Assembly: GCF_030691135.1 (NCBI RefSeq)
Contig: NZ_JAUYFA010000089.1
Span: 1 to 64,000, forward strand
DNA: 64,000 nucleotides
Direction: 5' to 3'
From: Phreatobacter sp.
Lineage (GTDB): Bacteria; Pseudomonadota; Alphaproteobacteria; Rhizobiales; Phreatobacteraceae
Shown: one piece after another, positions 53,393 through 64,000 of the stretch
Numbering within the stretch: position 1 is the first letter of the stretch
How the letters are laid out: each line of letters opens with the position of its first letter
Notes under the pieces: model-generated
The model's input: only the letters and a program-made list of their open reading frames with translations
What the model was told of the DNA's origin: nothing
Databases searched by the model: none
Position numbers and translations under genes: made by a program

Positions 53393-54553
53393 TCAGAGTG
53401 CTTCGACGATGGTGACATTGGCGAGGCCGCCGCCCTCGCACATGGTCTGCAGACCGTAGCGCTTGCCGCGCGCCTTCAGCGCATGGATCAGGGTCGCCAT
53501 CAGCTTGGTGCCGGAGGCGCCGAGCGGATGGCCGAGGGCGATGGCACCGCCATTGACGTTGAGCCGCGCCGGGTCGGCGCCGATCATCTTCAGCCAGGCG
53601 AGCGGGACGGGCGCGAAGGCCTCGTTGACCTCGTAGAGATCGATGTCCTCGATCCGCATGCCGGCGCGCTTCAGGGCGCGCTCGGTCGCCGGGATCGGCT
53701 CCTCGAGCATGATCACGGGATCGCCGCCGGTGACGGTGAGGTTGTGGATGCGGGCGAGAGGCGTCAGCCCATGCTCGCGGATCGCCTTCTCGTTGGCGAT
53801 GATGACCCCGGAGGCGCCGTCGCAGACCTGGCTGGCATTGGCGGCGGTGATGACGCCGCCCTCGACCAGCGTCCTGACCTGGCCGATGCCCTCGATCGTC
53901 GCGTCGAAGCGGATACCCTCGTCGCGCCGATGGGCGTCGCCGTCGACGTCCACCGCCACGATCTCGCGGTCGAAGGCGCCAGCCTGGGTCGCTGCCGCCG
54001 CGCGGCGGTGGCTCTCCAGCGCGAAGCGGTCGAGATCGTCGCGCGAGAAGCCGTATTTCTGCGCGATCATCTCGGCGCCGGTGAACTGGCTGAACTCGTT
54101 GACGCCGAAACGCTCGCGGATGCGTGGCGAGACCGGGCCCTCGCCGATGCCGGCCTTGGCGTAGAGGGAGACGTTGGAGAACATCGGCGTGCGCGTCATG
54201 CTCTCGACCCCGGCGGCGATGACGAGGTCCTGGGTGCCGGACATCACCGCCTGGGCGGCGAACTGCATTGCCTGCTGGGAGGATCCGCACTGGCGGTCGA
54301 TGGTCACCGCCGGCACGCTCTGCGGCAGTTTCGAGGCGAGCACGATGTTGCGGCCGATATGAAAGGCCTGCTCGCCGCCCTGGGTGACGCAGCCGACGAT
54401 GACGTCGTCGATGGCGGCGGGGTCGACCCCGGTGCGGTCGACGAGAGCGTTCAGCACCTCGGCACCGAGATCGGCCGGGTGCCAGCCCGCCAGCTTGCCG
54501 CCGCGCCGGCCGCCGGCAGTCCGCACGGCTTCAACGATATAGGCCTCGGCCAT
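53393..54553 (-). CDS. Acetyl-CoA acyltransferase (thiolase)
   Basis: A 386-residue thiolase. The nucleophilic Cys89 is in [10 protein letters not shown], the catalytic His is in [11 protein letters not shown] and the second Cys in [21 protein letters not shown] is the usual NEAFA motif. ATG 54553 has GGGAGGA directly upstream. It ends an operon with an acyl-CoA dehydrogenase and an SDR, so it probably cleaves 3-ketoacyl-CoA of a fatty or branched acid, rather than making acetoacetyl-CoA. Confidence 0.92.
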   Translation of the reverse strand: MAEAYIVEAVRTAGGRRGGKLAGWHPADLGAEVLNALVDRTGVDPAAIDDVIVGCVTQGGEQAFHIGRNIVLASKLPQSVPAVTIDRQCGSSQQAMQFAAQAVMSGTQDLVIAAGVESMTRTPMFSNVSLYAKAGIGEGPVSPRIRERFGVNEFSQFTGAEMIAQKYGFSRDDLDRFALESHRRAAAATQAGAFDREIVAVDVDGDAHRRDEGIRFDATIEGIGQVRTLVEGGVITAANASQVCDGASGVIIANEKAIREHGLTPLARIHNLTVTGGDPVIMLEEPIPATERALKRAGMRIEDIDLYEVNEAFAPVPLAWLKMIGADPARLNVNGGAIALGHPLGASGTKLMATLIHALKARGKRYGLQTMCEGGGLANVTIVEAL

Positions 54554-54603
54554 CCTGTATCCTCCCAAGGGGCGACCGTCGCTGCGGCGCCGCCGTCACC
54601 GCG

Positions 54604-55800
54604 TCAGACGGCGCGGGCCTGTTTCCAGTCCCGCTTGATCTTCTTCGCGAGGGACCATTTGTGCACTTCGGTCGGGCCGTCATAGATGCGGAAAGCCCGG
54701 ACCTCGCGGAACACCTGCTCGACCATGGTGTCGCCGGAGACGCCCATCCCGCCCATGACCTGGACGCAGCGGTCGGCGATGCGCATGAGCGCCTCGGAGA
54801 CCGCCACCTTGGCCATCGAGCTCTCGGCCGTACCGAGCGAGCCGCCGTCGAGGACGCCGGCGCACCAGTCGATCATCAGCTCGGCCTGTTTCAGGTCGAT
54901 GAGGTTTTCCGCCAGCATGAAGCCGACGCCTTCGTGGTCGATGAGCGTCTTGCCGAAGGCCTCGCGCCGGCAGGCATAGTCGGTGGCGATCTCGTTGGCG
55001 CGGGTGCAGGCGCCGAGCCAGCGCATGCAGTGCGACAGGCGGGCCGGCGACAGGCGGACCTGCGCATATTTGAAGCCCTCGCCGCTCGCCCCCAGCATCT
55101 GGTCGGCGGGCACGCGCAGATTGTCGATGGTGACGACGGCATGGCCGCCGGGCATCGAGGAGTCGATCGTGTCCAGCACCCGTTCGGTGCGGATGGCGGG
55201 GTCCGGCAGGTCGACGAGGAACATGCAGGCGCCGTCGTCCGACTTGGCCATGACGATGCCGACCCTGGCGCCCTCGGCCCCGGTGATGAAGGCCTTGCGC
55301 CCGTTGATGACCCAGTGGTTGCCGTCGAGCCGGCAGGTGGTCTTCATCATCGAGGGATCGGATCCGGCGCCGCCGTCGAGGGCCGGTTCGGTCATGAAGA
55401 AGGCGGAGCGGGCCCGGCCCTCCACGAGGGGCTGCAGGAAGCGTTCCTTCTGCGCCTGCGACCCCACCTTGCCGAGAAGATACATATTGCCTTCGTCGGG
55501 AGCCGCCGTGTTGACGGCGGTCGGCCCGAGGATGGACAGGCCGGAGCGGATCAGCACATAGGCGGTCTCGGCCTGGGTCAGGTGATCGCCGTCGCCAAGG
55601 ATGTGGGGCGTGAGGACGCCGGCCGCGCGCGCCTTGCCGCGCATCTCGTGGACGAGTTCGTCCGTCGGCCCGTGCGGCCCCTGCCGCGGATCCTTCTCGT
55701 AGGGCACTACGACGTTGCGGACGAAGGCCTCGACCTTCGCCGCGATCTCCCTGGCCCGCGGCGTGGCGCCGGCGGGCTCGACGGCGGTATGGCCGCTCAT
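54604..55800 (-). CDS. Acyl-CoA dehydrogenase
   Basis: A 398-residue FAD-dependent dehydrogenase resembling the ACAD11/ACAD10 group. Landmarks are AFFMTEPALDGGAGSDPSMM (FAD/substrate site), VINGRKAFITGAEGARVGIV, ARLSHCMRWLG, RREAFGKTLIDHEGVGFMLA and QVMGGMGVSGDTMVEQVFRE. The end RIYDGPTEVHKWSLAKKIKR is the usual cofactor loop. The start ATG overlaps the stop of the SDR gene (ATGA). It supplies the first oxidation step for the same acyl-CoA path as the thiolase. Confidence 0.92.
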   Translation of the reverse strand: MSGHTAVEPAGATPRAREIAAKVEAFVRNVVVPYEKDPRQGPHGPTDELVHEMRGKARAAGVLTPHILGDGDHLTQAETAYVLIRSGLSILGPTAVNTAAPDEGNMYLLGKVGSQAQKERFLQPLVEGRARSAFFMTEPALDGGAGSDPSMMKTTCRLDGNHWVINGRKAFITGAEGARVGIVMAKSDDGACMFLVDLPDPAIRTERVLDTIDSSMPGGHAVVTIDNLRVPADQMLGASGEGFKYAQVRLSPARLSHCMRWLGACTRANEIATDYACRREAFGKTLIDHEGVGFMLAENLIDLKQAELMIDWCAGVLDGGSLGTAESSMAKVAVSEALMRIADRCVQVMGGMGVSGDTMVEQVFREVRAFRIYDGPTEVHKWSLAKKIKRDWKQARAV

Positions 55801-56558
55801 TTCGGTGTCATCCGGATGGCGCCGTCGAGGCGGATCGTCTCGCCGTTCAGCATCGGGTTGGCGATGATGGCCTCGACCATCATGGCATATTCGTCGGGGT
55901 GGCCGAGGCGGGAGGGGAAGGGCACCTGGGCGCCGAGCGAATCCTGCGCCTCCTTGGGCAGCGAGCCCATCAGCGGCGTCAGGAAGAGGCCGGGGGCGAT
56001 GGTGACGACGCGGATGCCGTAGCGGGCGAGTTCGCGGGCGATGGGAAGGGTCATGCCGACGATGCCGCCCTTGGAGGCGGCATAGGCGGGCTGGCCGATC
56101 TGGCCGTCGAAGGCGGCGACGGAGGCGGTGTTGACGATGACGCCGCGCTCCTCGCCGACGGGGTCGGCGGTGTGCAGGCGGGCGGCGAACTTCGACAGCA
56201 CGTTGAAGGTGCCGAGGAGGTTCACCTGAATGATCTTGTTGAAGTCAGCCAGAGGCAGGGGCGAGCCGTCGCGGGCAATGACCTTGGCGGGCGGGCCGAT
56301 GCCGGCGCAATTGACGCAGATGCGCGCCTTGCCGTGCAGGCCCTCGGCCTCGGCGAGGGCTGAGTCGACGGCGGCCTCGTCGGTGACGTTGACCTTGACG
56401 AAATGGCCGCCGATCTCGGCGGCAAGCTTCAGGCCGAGTTCCGCGTTGAGATCGAAGATGGTCACCCTGGCGCCGGCCTTGGCGAGCCGCGCCGCCGTGG
56501 CGCCGCCGAGCCCGGAGGCCCCTCCCGTGACGATCGCCGCCATACCCCGTGCGTCCAT
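55797..56558 (-). CDS. SDR oxidoreductase (3-hydroxyacyl-CoA dehydrogenase-like)
   Basis: A 253-residue short-chain dehydrogenase similar to type II 3-hydroxyacyl-CoA dehydrogenase (HSD17B10). The NAD-binding motif is VTGGASGLGGATA (9-21), the catalytic Ser is in VNTASVAAFDGQIGQ and the YxxxK in PAYAASKGG; Asp in FDLNAELG suggests NAD. ATG 56558 follows GGGGGAG. It leads the three-gene operon with the dehydrogenase and thiolase. Substrate is inferred from context. Confidence 0.9.
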   Translation of the reverse strand: MDARGMAAIVTGGASGLGGATAARLAKAGARVTIFDLNAELGLKLAAEIGGHFVKVNVTDEAAVDSALAEAEGLHGKARICVNCAGIGPPAKVIARDGSPLPLADFNKIIQVNLLGTFNVLSKFAARLHTADPVGEERGVIVNTASVAAFDGQIGQPAYAASKGGIVGMTLPIARELARYGIRVVTIAPGLFLTPLMGSLPKEAQDSLGAQVPFPSRLGHPDEYAMMVEAIIANPMLNGETIRLDGAIRMTPK

Positions 56559-56922
56559 GGTCCCGTACTCCCCCGCGCCGGCCGACCTTCGCGGCTTCGG
56601 CGCATTGATGTCGTAGCTTCGGTCCGCACCTTTGTCAGCGAAGGGGACCTGGTCAATCAGCCGAGCGGGGGATGGGGCCGTACGACCGTTCCTGGCTGCT
56701 GCCATGACGGGGATCGCCGCGGTGTAGGAAGCTGCCGCAGGGTTGACTGCGCTGAGTCGAGACGGCGTCATCCTGCGGCTGTATTGCCTGTGGTCACATC
56801 GCGGTGATGCCGGGCTTCGCGCGCTTGCCGCATTGCAGCACGTCCGATACATTCATGTCTGTATGTATTTTCTTTTTTCTGGCGATCGACCCTCCGGGCC
56901 GGCGCGGCGATCGGGGCCTCCC
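56559..56922. promoter_or_regulatory. Divergent region with TetR-type operator upstream of the RND pump
   Basis: 364 bases between the SDR operon and the pump genes. At 56847-56868 there is an imperfect palindrome ATACATTCATGTCTGTATGTAT (printed as ATACAT...ATGTAT arms), of the sort bound by AcrR-type repressors, followed by an AT-rich run (56863-56879), unusual in this genome and a likely promoter. The rest shows no gene or clear signal. Confidence 0.6.
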
Positions 56923-58104
56923 ATGTCGTATCTTCGGTTTCTGTCCATGTCGGTCCTGCTGGTCGGCCTCGCCGCCTGCAACGATTCCGGTGGCAATGCC
57001 CAGCGTCCGGCCGCCGCCGCCCCGCCGCCCTCTCCCGTCGGCATCGTCACGGTGACGGCCGGCGCCGTTCCGATCATCAGCGAATTGCCGGGCCGGATCG
57101 CGCCGACACGCATCGCCCAGGTGCGCCCCCGCGTTTCCGGCATCGTCATCGCCCGGGTGTTCCAGCAGGGCAGCCTGGTGAAGCAGGGCGACGTGCTCTA
57201 CCGCATCGATCCCGAGCCTTTCCGGGTCGAGGTCGAGCGTTCCAGGGCGACGATGCAGCGCGCCCAGGCGACCCGCCTCCTCGCCCAGCAGCAGAACGAA
57301 CGGGTCGAGCAGCTGCGCGAGCGCAACGTGGCGAGCCCGCAGCAGCTCGACAGCGCCGTCGCGGCCCTCGCCCAGGGCGATGCCGACGTCGCCAGCGCCC
57401 GCGCCGGCCTCGCCGCGGCCGAGCTCAACCTGAAATATGCCGACATCACCGCGCCGATCAGCGGGCAGATCGGCCGCGCGCTGATCACCGAGGGCGCGCT
57501 GGTCGCCACCACCGGCACCGAGGCGCTCGCTACGATCCAGCAGCTCGACCCGATCTATGCCGACTTCACCCAGTCGGCGACCGATCTTATCCGCCTGCGC
57601 CGCGCGATGCAGGCCGGTGCGTTGGCGCCCGAGAAGGGCGACGAAGCCGCGGTGAAGCTGATCCTCGACGACGGCAGTCCCTATCCCCATACGGGTCGCC
57701 TCCTGTTCTCCGAGGCGACGGTCGATGCCGGCACCGGCCAGGTGACGCTGCGCGGCGAGTTCCCCAATCCGAACGGCGACCTCCTGCCCGGCATGTATGT
57801 CCGCGTGCTGATCGAACAGGGCATCCAGCCAAACGCCATCGCCGTGCCGCAGCAGGCGATCCAGCGCGACACGGCGGGCCGGGCCCAGCTCTATGTCGTC
57901 AAGGCGGACGACACGGTGGAGATCCGCGTGGTGCGCTCGACCCGCGTGGTCGGGACCAATGCGGTGATCGACGAGGGCCTCTCGGCCGGCGACCGCGTCG
58001 TCGTCGACGGGTTCCAGCGGCTTCGGCCGGGTGCAAAGGTCGCCGCGAGCCCCTGGGCGCCGCCGGCGCAAGGCGCCGCCCCGGCCGCCACCGTCGGCCG
58101 ATAA
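56923..58104 (+). CDS. RND efflux pump periplasmic adaptor, AcrA/MexA type (lipoprotein)
   Basis: A 393-residue membrane fusion protein. The signal peptide ends in the lipobox LAAC with Cys19, so it is a lipoprotein of the inner membrane. The lipoyl halves are GRIAPTRIAQVRPRVSGIVI and GQVTLRGEFPNPNGDLLPGM; the hairpin region holds RATMQRAQATRLLAQQQNER and the beta-barrel part follows TAPISGQIGRALITEGALV. ATG 56923 was chosen because it gives the lipobox in the usual place. The inner-membrane pump gene follows 12 bases later. Confidence 0.94.
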   Translation: MSYLRFLSMSVLLVGLAACNDSGGNAQRPAAAAPPPSPVGIVTVTAGAVPIISELPGRIAPTRIAQVRPRVSGIVIARVFQQGSLVKQGDVLYRIDPEPFRVEVERSRATMQRAQATRLLAQQQNERVEQLRERNVASPQQLDSAVAALAQGDADVASARAGLAAAELNLKYADITAPISGQIGRALITEGALVATTGTEALATIQQLDPIYADFTQSATDLIRLRRAMQAGALAPEKGDEAAVKLILDDGSPYPHTGRLLFSEATVDAGTGQVTLRGEFPNPNGDLLPGMYVRVLIEQGIQPNAIAVPQQAIQRDTAGRAQLYVVKADDTVEIRVVRSTRVVGTNAVIDEGLSAGDRVVVDGFQRLRPGAKVAASPWAPPAQGAAPAATVGR

Positions 58105-58116
58105 GGACCCAGGACC

Positions 58117-61100
58117 ATGCCCCAGTTCTTCATCGGCAGGCCCATCTTCGCCTGGGTCCTCGCCATCCTCATCATGCTGGCGGGGATCATCGCGATCCCC
58201 ATGCTGCCGATCGCGCAGTATCCGGACGTCGCACCGCCGCAGATCACCATCAACACGGCCTATCCCGGTGCTTCCCCGGAAGACGCCTACCAGTCGGTCA
58301 CAAGGCCGATCGAGGAAGAGCTGAACGGCATCGAGGGCCTGCTCTATTTCGAGTCGGTCGCCGACACCACCGGCGCGATCCAGATCACCGCCACGTTCCG
58401 GCCGGGCACCAGCGGCGCCGCCGCGGCGGTCGAGGTGCAGAACCGCGTGCGCCGCGTCGAACCGCGCCTGCCGCGGTCGGTGAGCCAGCAGGGCGTGCAG
58501 GTCGACCAGGCCCGGTCGAACTTCCTGCTCGTCGCGACGCTGACCTCGACCGACGGCTCGATGGACGATATCGGCCTCGGCGACTACATGAGCCGCAACA
58601 TTCTCGGCGAGATCCGGCGCGTGCCGGGGGTCGGCCGCGCCCAGCTCTTCGCTTCCGAGCGCGCCATGCGCATCTGGCTCGACCCGGACAAGATGGTCGG
58701 CCTCAACCTGACCGCCGCCGACGTCACCGCCGCCATCACCGCCCAGAACGCCCAGGTCTCGGCCGGTTCCATCGGCTCGCTGCCGAACCCGATCAACCAG
58801 CAGGTGACCGCGACCGTCATGGTCAAGGGGCAGCTCTCGTCGCCCGACGAGTTCGGCTCGATCGTGCTGCGGGCCAATCGCGACGGCTCGCTCGTCCGGC
58901 TGAGGGACATCGCCCGGATCGAGGTGGGCGCCCAGGCCTATGCGACCTCGGCGCGCCTCAACGGCAAGCCCGCCGCGGCCCTCGCGGTCCAGCTCTCGCC
59001 GACCGGCAATGCCATGGCGACCGCCGAAGCGGTGAAGAAGCGTCTCGCGGAACTCGCGCCCTTCTTCCCGCCGGGCGTCGAACATGCGGTGCCCTATGAC
59101 ACCTCGCCCTTTGTCAGAGTGTCGATCGAGAAGGTGCTGCACACGCTGCTGGAGGCCATGGTGCTGGTCTTCCTCGTCATGTTCCTGTTCCTGCAGAACC
59201 TGCGTTACACGCTGATCCCGGCAATCGTCGTGCCGGTGGCGCTGCTCGGCACCTGCGCGGTGATGTATGTTACCGGCTTCTCCATCAACGTGCTGACCAT
59301 GTTCGCCATGGTGCTCGCCATCGGCATCCTCGTCGACGACGCCATCGTCGTGGTGGAGAACGTCGAGCGCATCATGGCGGAGGAGGGGCTGCCGCCGAAG
59401 GAAGCGACGCGCAAGGCCATGGGGCAGATCACCGGAGCGGTGATCGGCATCACCGCGGTCCTGGTCTCGGTGTTCATCCCGCTGGCCTTCTTCCCCGGCG
59501 CCGTGGGCGTCATCTACAAGCAGTTCAGCCTGACCATGGTCGTGTCGATCCTGTTCTCGGCCTTCCTGGCGCTCAGCCTGACGCCGGCCCTGGCGGCGAC
59601 CTTCCTCAAGCCGGTGGTCGCTGGCCATCACCACGGCAAGCGCGGCTTCTTCGGCTGGTTCAACCGCGGCCTCGACAAGACGACGCGCGGCTATGGCAGC
59701 GTCGTCTCCTACATGGTCCGCCGCGGCGGGCGGTTCATGGTCATCTATGTCGTGCTGCTGGCGTGCCTCGGCTATCTCTACATGCGGCTGCCGACCTCGT
59801 TCCTGCCAAACGAGGACCAGGGCTATGTCATCGTCAACTTCCAGGCACCCTCGGACGCGACGGTCAACCGCACGATGGCGGCCATCGAGACCGCCGAGAA
59901 GCAGTTTATCGGCGAGCCGGGCGTCGCCCGCATCGTGACGGTGCGGGGCTTCTCCTTCTTCGGCCAGGGACAGAACGCGGCGCTGGCCTTCGTGACGCTG
60001 AAGGACTGGGGTGAGCGCGGACCGCGCGATGCGGCGGGCGCCATCGCCCTCAGGGGCACGATCGCGCTGTCGCGGCTGCGCGACGCCATCGTCTTCGGCC
60101 TGTCGCCGCCGCCGATCCAGGGCCTCGGCAATTCCAACGGCTTCTCCTTCCGGCTGCAGGCGCGCGGCGGCCAGACGCAGCAGCAGCTCGCTTCGGCGCG
60201 CGACCAGCTCGTGGGTGCGGCGATGCGCAGCCCGATCCTGACGCAGGTCTTCGTCGAAGGTCTCCCCGACGCCGCCCAGGTGTCGCTGATCGTTGATCGC
60301 GAGAAGGCGAACACGTTCGGCGTCACCTTCGCCGACATCAACGCGACGATCTCCACGAATCTCGGCTCGGCCTATGTCAACGACTTCCCCAATGCCGGCC
60401 GCCTGCAGCGGGTGCTGGTCCAGGGCGACGCGGCGACCCGCATGCAGACGTCCGACCTCGTGAACCTCAACGTGCGCAATTCCAACGGCGGCATGGTGCC
60501 GCTCTCGGCCTTCGCCCGTGTCGAGTGGCAGCGCGGCCCCTCGCAGATCGTCGGCTACAACGGCTATCCCGCCATCCGCATCTCCGGCTCCGCCGCCCCG
60601 GGCTATTCCTCGGGTGACGCCATCGCCGAGATGCAGCGCCTCGCCGGGCAATTGCCACCGGGCTTCGGCTATGAATGGACGGGGCAGTCGCTGCAGGAGA
60701 TCCTGGCGGGCTCGCAGGCGCCGCTGCTCATCGCGCTGTCCTGCATCCTGGTCTTCCTCTGTCTCGCCGCGCTCTATGAAAGCTGGACGATCCCGATCTC
60801 GGTGCTGCTGGTGGTTCCCCTCGGCGTCATCGGGTCGGTCACGGCGGTGACGCTGCGCGGCATGCCGAATGACGTCTATTTCATGGTCGGCCTGGTCGCG
60901 ATCATCGGGCTGTCGGCAAAGAACGCGATCCTCATCATCGAGTTCGCCAAGGACCTGCGGGCGGAGGGCAAGAGCATCGTCGAGGCGACGATCGAGGCGG
61001 CGCATCTGCGCTTCCGCCCGATCATCATGACCTCGCTCGCCTTCGCGCTCGGCGTGCTGCCGCTCGCCATAGCCTCGGGTGCCAGCGCCGCCAGCCAGCA

Positions 61101-61275
61101 GGCTCTCGGCACGGGTGTTCTCGGCGGCATGATCTCGGCCACCGTGCTCGCGGTGTTCTTCGTGCCGGTGTTCTTCGTCGTGGTGACGCGGCTGATGGGC
61201 GGGCGGGACAAGCCGGTGCCTGGAGAGGCTCCTGCGGCCGGCACGGCACCCGCGGTCTCCGACCCCGGGCACTAG
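58117..61275 (+). CDS. RND multidrug efflux transporter, AcrB/HAE-1 family
   Basis: A 1052-residue proton-driven drug exporter of the HAE-1 family. The start MPQFFIGRPIFAWVLAILIM is typical; the proton-relay Asp407 and Asp408 lie in LVDDAIVVVENV, numbering identical to E. coli AcrB, and the TM10 Lys is in GLSAKNAILIIEF. Periplasmic porter and docking regions are intact (TTGAIQITATF, GFSFRLQ, QDKMVG-like). No TolC gene is in the window, so a separate outer membrane channel must serve it. The TetR gene follows 4 bases later. Confidence 0.96.
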   Translation: MPQFFIGRPIFAWVLAILIMLAGIIAIPMLPIAQYPDVAPPQITINTAYPGASPEDAYQSVTRPIEEELNGIEGLLYFESVADTTGAIQITATFRPGTSGAAAAVEVQNRVRRVEPRLPRSVSQQGVQVDQARSNFLLVATLTSTDGSMDDIGLGDYMSRNILGEIRRVPGVGRAQLFASERAMRIWLDPDKMVGLNLTAADVTAAITAQNAQVSAGSIGSLPNPINQQVTATVMVKGQLSSPDEFGSIVLRANRDGSLVRLRDIARIEVGAQAYATSARLNGKPAAALAVQLSPTGNAMATAEAVKKRLAELAPFFPPGVEHAVPYDTSPFVRVSIEKVLHTLLEAMVLVFLVMFLFLQNLRYTLIPAIVVPVALLGTCAVMYVTGFSINVLTMFAMVLAIGILVDDAIVVVENVERIMAEEGLPPKEATRKAMGQITGAVIGITAVLVSVFIPLAFFPGAVGVIYKQFSLTMVVSILFSAFLALSLTPALAATFLKPVVAGHHHGKRGFFGWFNRGLDKTTRGYGSVVSYMVRRGGRFMVIYVVLLACLGYLYMRLPTSFLPNEDQGYVIVNFQAPSDATVNRTMAAIETAEKQFIGEPGVARIVTVRGFSFFGQGQNAALAFVTLKDWGERGPRDAAGAIALRGTIALSRLRDAIVFGLSPPPIQGLGNSNGFSFRLQARGGQTQQQLASARDQLVGAAMRSPILTQVFVEGLPDAAQVSLIVDREKANTFGVTFADINATISTNLGSAYVNDFPNAGRLQRVLVQGDAATRMQTSDLVNLNVRNSNGGMVPLSAFARVEWQRGPSQIVGYNGYPAIRISGSAAPGYSSGDAIAEMQRLAGQLPPGFGYEWTGQSLQEILAGSQAPLLIALSCILVFLCLAALYESWTIPISVLLVVPLGVIGSVTAVTLRGMPNDVYFMVGLVAIIGLSAKNAILIIEFAKDLRAEGKSIVEATIEAAHLRFRPIIMTSLAFALGVLPLAIASGASAASQQALGTGVLGGMISATVLAVFFVPVFFVVVTRLMGGRDKPVPGEAPAAGTAPAVSDPGH

Positions 61276-61279
61276 GGCC

Positions 61280-61942
61280 ATGGCGCGGCGCACGAAGGCG
61301 GAGGCGGAGGAGACGCGTCGGGGTCTCCTCGACGCGGCCGAGCGGATTTTCCACGCGAAGGGAGTGGCGGCGACCTCGCTCGAGGAAATCGCTGCCGAGG
61401 CCGGGGTGACGCGCGGGGCGGTCTACTGGCATTTCGCCAACAAGGCCGACCTGTTCATGGCGCTGTTCGACGATGCGCCGCTGATCCACGACGACCTTTT
61501 CGCGCCGCTGGCGCTCGACGAGCATCCCGATCCGCTGGCGCTGGTGGAAGAGCTCGCCATCGGGGCGCTGACGCTTCTGGCCAGCGACGAGCGTCGCCAG
61601 CGCATCTACACGATCCTGACCCTGTGCGAGTATCGGGACGATTTCGGCATGGTGCTGCAGCGCAAGCTGGAGACCATGGACCGTGCCCATGCGCAGTTCG
61701 CCGGCGCCTTCGCGCAGGCGGCGCGGCGCGGCATCCTGGCGCCGTCATGGCCGCCCGAGACGGCGGCAGCGGCGTTCCAGTGGTTGTTGCAGGGCATCAT
61801 CGTCGACTGGCTGAAATTCGGTCGCCGGTTCGATCTCGCCGAACGTGGGAGCAGCGCGATCCGGGCGCAGTTCCATGCCTACCGGAACAGCAGCGTGACG
61901 GCCACCATCGCCGCCGGAACACCGGCGCCTGCGCCGGCGTGA
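61280..61942 (+). CDS. TetR family regulator of the RND pump (AcrR-like)
   Basis: A 220-residue TetR protein. The N-terminal helix-turn-helix is LLDAAERIFHAKGVAATS, then SLEEIAAEAGVTRGAVYWHF, and GAVYWHFANKADLF is highly typical of AcrR/TtgR repressors. The C-terminal domain has AFQWLLQGIIVDWLKFGRRF, again AcrR-like. It is the third gene of the pump operon rather than divergent, so it would repress its own operon via the palindrome at 56847-56868. Confidence 0.92.
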   Translation: MARRTKAEAEETRRGLLDAAERIFHAKGVAATSLEEIAAEAGVTRGAVYWHFANKADLFMALFDDAPLIHDDLFAPLALDEHPDPLALVEELAIGALTLLASDERRQRIYTILTLCEYRDDFGMVLQRKLETMDRAHAQFAGAFAQAARRGILAPSWPPETAAAAFQWLLQGIIVDWLKFGRRFDLAERGSSAIRAQFHAYRNSSVTATIAAGTPAPAPA

Positions 61943-61952
61943 TGCCGGGCGC

Positions 61953-61982
61953 CCGCACGCGGCCCTGTCGAACCGCGTGCGG
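61953..61982. terminator. Hairpin between the TetR gene and katG
   Basis: Perfect 10-bp stem CCGCACGCGG (61953-61962), loop CCCTGTCGAA, CCGCGTGCGG (61973-61982) between two convergent genes. No T tract. Probably a bidirectional transcription end. Confidence 0.6.
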
Positions 61983-61996
61983 CGTGCTCGTTGCGA

Positions 61997-64000
<2,004 letters not shown>

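Noticed and set aside
56794-61293. A minus-strand frame of about 1,500 codons opposite the efflux pump genes
   Set aside because: It is the antisense shadow of two well-supported genes in GC-rich DNA. Its translation is rich in His, Arg, Asp and Gly, with no domain or ribosome-binding site.

Overview
The window is 64 kb of very GC-rich (about 68-70%), densely coding chromosome from an alphaproteobacterium, most likely of the order Hyphomicrobiales (Rhizobiales). The markers for this are the ChvI-ChvG two-component pair followed by a short HprK, a mannose-type EIIA and HPr; a membrane-anchored CycM-type cytochrome c next to kdsB and pheA; an Hsp20-DUF1150 pair; a DUF2336 protein; and a dnaX with the reduced zinc-binding loop common in this group. 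Genus cannot be decided from the sequence alone. I see no prophage, insertion sequence, CRISPR array, toxin-antitoxin or secretion cluster, so this looks like core or stable chromosome with a few accessory genes.

Layout. 1-6.3 kb: partial dnaX and its SRP RNA on the minus strand, a HIT hydrolase and NudC on plus, then a minus-strand block (kdsB, pheA, GNAT acetyltransferase, LysR). 6.3-13.3 kb (plus): cytochrome c, an alpha/beta hydrolase, chvI-chvG-hprK-EIIA-HPr, a UPF0114 membrane protein and a methyltransferase. 13.4-21.8 kb: an aminotransferase on plus, then minus-strand rrf2, coaBC-dut, an AI-2E family permease, amn, and def-fmt-truA. 22-27 kb: a TAXI TRAP transporter, tRNA-Gly(CCC) and a periplasmic catalase-like protein. 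27.3-36.7 kb: hrpB, a TetR/DUF418 divergent pair with a clear tandem operator, a quinone oxidoreductase, HMG-CoA lyase plus a threonine dehydratase-like enzyme, a palindromic intergenic repeat, fxsA, secB and an ETF-beta lysine methyltransferase homologue. 36.8-41 kb: small hypotheticals, an MFS/BT1-like permease and a VOC-SRPBCC-DUF1579 operon behind an ArsR-like operator. 41.1-50.6 kb: rsfS-rlmH, ugpBAEC with a likely Pho box, hsp20-DUF1150 with a likely RpoH promoter, DUF2336, tRNA-Ala(GGC) and an FSR-like MFS pump. 50.7-64 kb: GST, an atypical CPL-motif P-type ATPase, an SDR/acyl-CoA dehydrogenase/thiolase operon, the acrAB-type RND pump with its TetR regulator, and katG running off the right edge.

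How the genes work together. The chvI-chvG-hprK-manX-ptsH run joins envelope and acid sensing to a regulatory phosphotransfer chain that lacks sugar-specific permease parts. def-fmt-truA and rsfS-rlmH serve translation. coaBC-dut serve CoA and nucleotide metabolism. ugpBAEC should import glycerol-3-phosphate under phosphate limitation. The SDR, dehydrogenase and thiolase form one acyl-CoA oxidation unit.

No clearly undescribed system stands out. The best leads are regulatory sites that can be read directly (TetR tandem palindromes, an ArsR-like operator without an arsR gene, the Pho box, the RpoH promoter, hairpins between binding-protein and permease genes) and enzymes with altered key residues (the catalase-like protein with Gly in place of the distal His, the P-type ATPase with CPL and HV instead of CPC and HP).
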